Part shown: positions 5,272-7,165 of the stretch, piece after piece | How the letters are laid out: the number at the start of each line of letters is the position of its first letter | How positions within the stretch are numbered: the first letter of the stretch is position 1 | Origin: Betaproteobacteria bacterium | GTDB lineage: Bacteria > Pseudomonadota > Gammaproteobacteria > Burkholderiales > SG8-39 | NCBI GenBank assembly: GCA_009693345.1 | Contig: SHXL01000144.1 | Coordinates: 1-7,165, forward strand | Length of the DNA stretch: 7,165 nucleotides | Reading direction: 5' to 3' | Made by a program: the position numbers and the translations under genes | Notes under the pieces: generated by a model | Databases searched by the model: none | Seen by the model: the letters and a program-made list of their open reading frames with translations, nothing else | Told to the model about the DNA's origin: nothing

Positions 5272-6420
5272 GTGGGGCCGCTCGCCGGACTGAAGATCCT
5301 CGAATTCGAAGCCATCGGCCCGGGGCCGTTCTGCGGCATGATGCTTGCGGACATGGGGGCCGATGTGCTGCTCATCGACCGCCCGGACGATCCGGGGCTC
5401 GGCCTGGGCCGCGACCGCTGGTCCGACGTCATGCTGCGCGGTCGGCGTTCGGCGACACTGGACCTGAAATCGAAAAACGGCGCTGAGGCGGCGCTCGAGC
5501 TCACCGGACGCGCCGACGCGATCATCGAAGGCTTCCGCCCCGGCGTGATGGAACGGCTCGGCCTGGGGCCGGACGTATTGCTGCAGAAGAACCCGCGGCT
5601 GGTGTACGGCCGCATGACCGGCTGGGGCCAGGACGGTCCGCTCAGCGCCCGCGCCGGCCACGACATCAACTACATCGCGCTCAGCGGGGTGCTGCACGCG
5701 ATCGGCCGCGCCGGCGGCGCGCCGGTGCCGCCGCTGAACCTGGTCGGCGATTTCGGCGGCGGCGGCATGCTGCTCGCGTTCGGCATCACCTGCGCGCTGC
5801 TCGAGGCGCAACGCTCGGGGCGCGGCCAGGTGGTGGACGCAGCGATGGTGGATGGCGCGTCGCTCCTCGCCGCGATGTTCTCCGGCATGCTCGCGGCGAA
5901 GCGCTGGACCGAGGCGCGCGGCGAAAACCTGCTCGATACCGGCGCACCCTGGTACGACGTGTATGAAACGAAGGACGGCAAGCACGTCGCCATCGGCTCG
6001 ATCGAGCCGAAGTTTTACGAGGAATTGCTTGTCCGTCTGGGACTGCAGGGCCGCGATCTTCCGGCGCAATATGACCGCAAGAGCTGGCCAGCTCTGAGGA
6101 AATTATTTACCGAGAGGTTCAAGGAAAAGACCAGAGATGATTGGTGCAAGGTCTTCGAGGGCTCGGACGCGTGCTTCGCGCCGGTGCTGACTTTTTCCGA
6201 GGCCCGCGCGCACCCGCACAACGCCGCGCGGCGCAGCTTCGTGCAAACCGGCAAAGTGGACCAGCCGGCGCCGGCGCCGCGCTTCTCGCGCACACCCGGC
6301 GCAATCCGGCGCGCGCCGCCCGAGCGCGGCGAAGGCGGCAGGCAGGCGCTCATGGATTGGGGTTTTTCTGCATCCGAGCTCGAAAAGTTCAAGTCTTCGG
6401 GACTGAAATTTAAGGAATAA
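5272..6420 (+). CDS. Alpha-methylacyl-CoA racemase-like protein (CaiB/BaiF family)
   Basis: This 382-residue protein is a family III CoA-transferase fold member (PF02515). It begins GPLAGLKILEFEAIGPGPFC, the opening typical of the alpha-methylacyl-CoA racemase branch. H130 (in AGHDINYIALSG), D160 (in NLVGDFGGGG) and E245 (in SIEPKFYEE) align, at a constant offset of four, with H126, D156 and E241, the known catalytic residues of the mycobacterial racemase MCR. This favours epimerisation of 2-methylacyl-CoA thioesters over CoA transfer, although the family has many untested members. Length is normal. No ATG lies near the conserved start, so GTG at 5272 is taken, five bases after the IclR stop and with only a weak upstream purine stretch (5255-5257); coupling to the regulator is likely. 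An ATT overlapping the IclR stop is possible but unlikely. A short A-rich, rare-codon patch lies at 6095-6145. Confidence 0.85.
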   Translation: MGPLAGLKILEFEAIGPGPFCGMMLADMGADVLLIDRPDDPGLGLGRDRWSDVMLRGRRSATLDLKSKNGAEAALELTGRADAIIEGFRPGVMERLGLGPDVLLQKNPRLVYGRMTGWGQDGPLSARAGHDINYIALSGVLHAIGRAGGAPVPPLNLVGDFGGGGMLLAFGITCALLEAQRSGRGQVVDAAMVDGASLLAAMFSGMLAAKRWTEARGENLLDTGAPWYDVYETKDGKHVAIGSIEPKFYEELLVRLGLQGRDLPAQYDRKSWPALRKLFTERFKEKTRDDWCKVFEGSDACFAPVLTFSEARAHPHNAARRSFVQTGKVDQPAPAPRFSRTPGAIRRAPPERGEGGRQALMDWGFSASELEKFKSSGLKFKE

Positions 6421-6448
6421 CCGCATAATAAACGCAGAGAGGAGTCCC

Positions 6449-7075
6449 ATGTTCGGTCGCCTGATGCCCCGCGAGGGCAATTTCTTCGAGCTGTTCAATG
6501 CCCACGCCGAGCGCATCGTCCAGGGCAGCCGCGAACTCGCGATGATGATCACCACCTTCACCGAGGTGGAAAAGCACGCCGAATACATCGACGCCGCCGA
6601 GCACGCCGCGGACAAGATCACGCACGAGACGATCACGCTGTTGCACAAGACCTTCATCACGCCATTCGACAGAGAGCAGATTCACGAGCTGATCACGGCG
6701 ATGGACGACATCCTGGACCTGATGCAGGACGTCGCCGAGTCGATCGTGCTCTACGACATCCGCAAAATCACGCCGGAGTCGAAGCAGCTCGCCGAGATCT
6801 GCCAGATGTGCTGCGAGCGGGTGCGCACTGCGGTGTCGCTGCTGAAGAACGTCAAGGATGCCGAGGCGATCTTCAAGACCTGCCAGGAAATCGACCGCCT
6901 TGAGTCCGACGCCGACCGCGTCATGCGCTCGGCAATGTCGAAGCTGTTCCGCGACGAGGCCGACGTCAAGCAGCTGATCAAGCTGCGCACCATCTACGAG
7001 CTGCTCGAGCAGATCACCGACCGCTGCGAGGACGTGGCGAATGTGATTGAGGGCATCGTGCTAGAGAATTCCTGA
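6449..7075 (+). CDS. DUF47 family protein (PhoU-like, PiT-associated)
   Basis: This 208-residue protein is almost entirely helical, with no membrane segment or signal peptide, and matches the DUF47/PhoU-like family (PF01865). Typical segments are FFELFNAHAERIVQG at the start, AEHAADKITHET, FITPFDREQIHELITAMDD, YDIRKITPES, CQEIDRLESDADRV and LYELLEQITDRCEDVANVIE-like text at the end (here read as YELLEQITDRCEDVANVIEG). Such proteins are encoded beside PiT phosphate transporters and are thought to modulate them; metal-binding acidic residues are common in PhoU folds. GAGAGGAG at 6437-6444, four bases before the ATG, is a strong ribosome binding site. The PiT gene follows after six bases. It lies 28 bases after the racemase-like gene, in the same direction, but functionally looks unrelated. 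Confidence 0.93.
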   Translation: MFGRLMPREGNFFELFNAHAERIVQGSRELAMMITTFTEVEKHAEYIDAAEHAADKITHETITLLHKTFITPFDREQIHELITAMDDILDLMQDVAESIVLYDIRKITPESKQLAEICQMCCERVRTAVSLLKNVKDAEAIFKTCQEIDRLESDADRVMRSAMSKLFRDEADVKQLIKLRTIYELLEQITDRCEDVANVIEGIVLENS

Positions 7076-7081
7076 GCGGGA

Positions 7082-7165
7082 ATGGAAGTCACGCAACTCA
7101 GCCTGGGAATCGTGATCGCGCTGGTGCTGCTGGCGCTGGCGTTCGATTTCATGAACGGCTTCCAC
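7082..7165 (+). CDS. PiT family inorganic phosphate transporter, first 28 codons
   Basis: Only the N-terminus is in the window. It reads as a first membrane span (LGIVIALVLLALAFDF) running into FDFMNGFH, the start of the PiT signature (DFxNGFHDxAN) that forms part of the phosphate site. PiT proteins (PF01384) are inner-membrane, cation-coupled phosphate carriers of about 330-500 residues. The ATG is six bases after the DUF47 stop, a usual arrangement of this pair, so they are almost surely cotranscribed. No strong ribosome binding site of its own is seen, suggesting translational coupling. The short visible part is diagnostic but not enough to judge intactness. Confidence 0.85.
   Translation, partial: MEVTQLSLGIVIALVLLALAFDFMNGFH

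Noticed and set aside
4337..6069. Long open frames on the minus strand (4337-5263 and 5065-6069).
   Set aside because: They are antisense shadows of the IclR and racemase-like genes, rich in Arg, Ala, His and Gln, with no domain resemblance.
1..7165. CRISPR array, tRNA or rRNA gene, insertion sequence ends, attachment sites.
   Set aside because: No spaced direct repeats, cloverleaf-like segments, transposase-like frames or terminal repeats were seen on either strand.

Overview
The window is a GC-rich piece of a bacterial chromosome. Gene content (two-component Rieske oxygenase, IclR regulator, CaiB/BaiF-family enzyme, DUF47 protein next to a PiT phosphate transporter) and strong third-position G/C codon use suggest a betaproteobacterium, probably near Burkholderiales. 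That placement is inference; there is no rRNA or other marker here.

Layout. (1) Bases 1-824, minus strand: the first 274 codons of an FAD-dependent aromatic-type monooxygenase, running off the left edge. (2) Bases 852-2634, plus strand: alpha and beta subunits of a Rieske non-heme-iron ring-hydroxylating oxygenase, overlapping by 8 bases and starting only 27 bases from the divergent monooxygenase. (3) Bases 2635-2845: a 211-base gap holding what looks like an internally deleted remnant of a YhdH/AcuI-type medium-chain reductase on the minus strand. (4) Bases 2846-3613, plus: a multi-pass DUF6498-like membrane protein whose 3' end overlaps the next gene by 47 bases. (5) Bases 3567-4340, minus: a classical short-chain dehydrogenase/reductase (SDR). 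(6) Bases 4341-4441: a divergent control region with a TTGACA promoter element and two operator-like palindromes. (7) Bases 4442-6420, plus: an IclR-family regulator followed at 5 bases by an alpha-methylacyl-CoA racemase-like protein with a GTG start. (8) Bases 6449-7165, plus: a DUF47 (PhoU-like) protein and the start of a PiT phosphate transporter, a housekeeping pair marking the right border of the catabolic region.

How the parts may fit. The left half can introduce oxygen into an aromatic or similar ring, through the Rieske oxygenase and a flavin monooxygenase. The SDR and racemase-like protein are typical of the oxidation and CoA-thioester steps in catabolism of ring, branched-chain or isoprenoid acids. 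The IclR protein, placed between the SDR and the racemase with paired palindromes in its promoter, is the likely local regulator. No reductase or ferredoxin for the Rieske oxygenase is in the window, and the substrate cannot be read from the sequence.

I found no CRISPR array, tRNA, rRNA, insertion sequence or clearly new system. The most useful observations are the paired operator candidates, the decayed reductase gene, the very tight divergent start of the two oxygenases, and short A-rich rare-codon patches in three of the genes.
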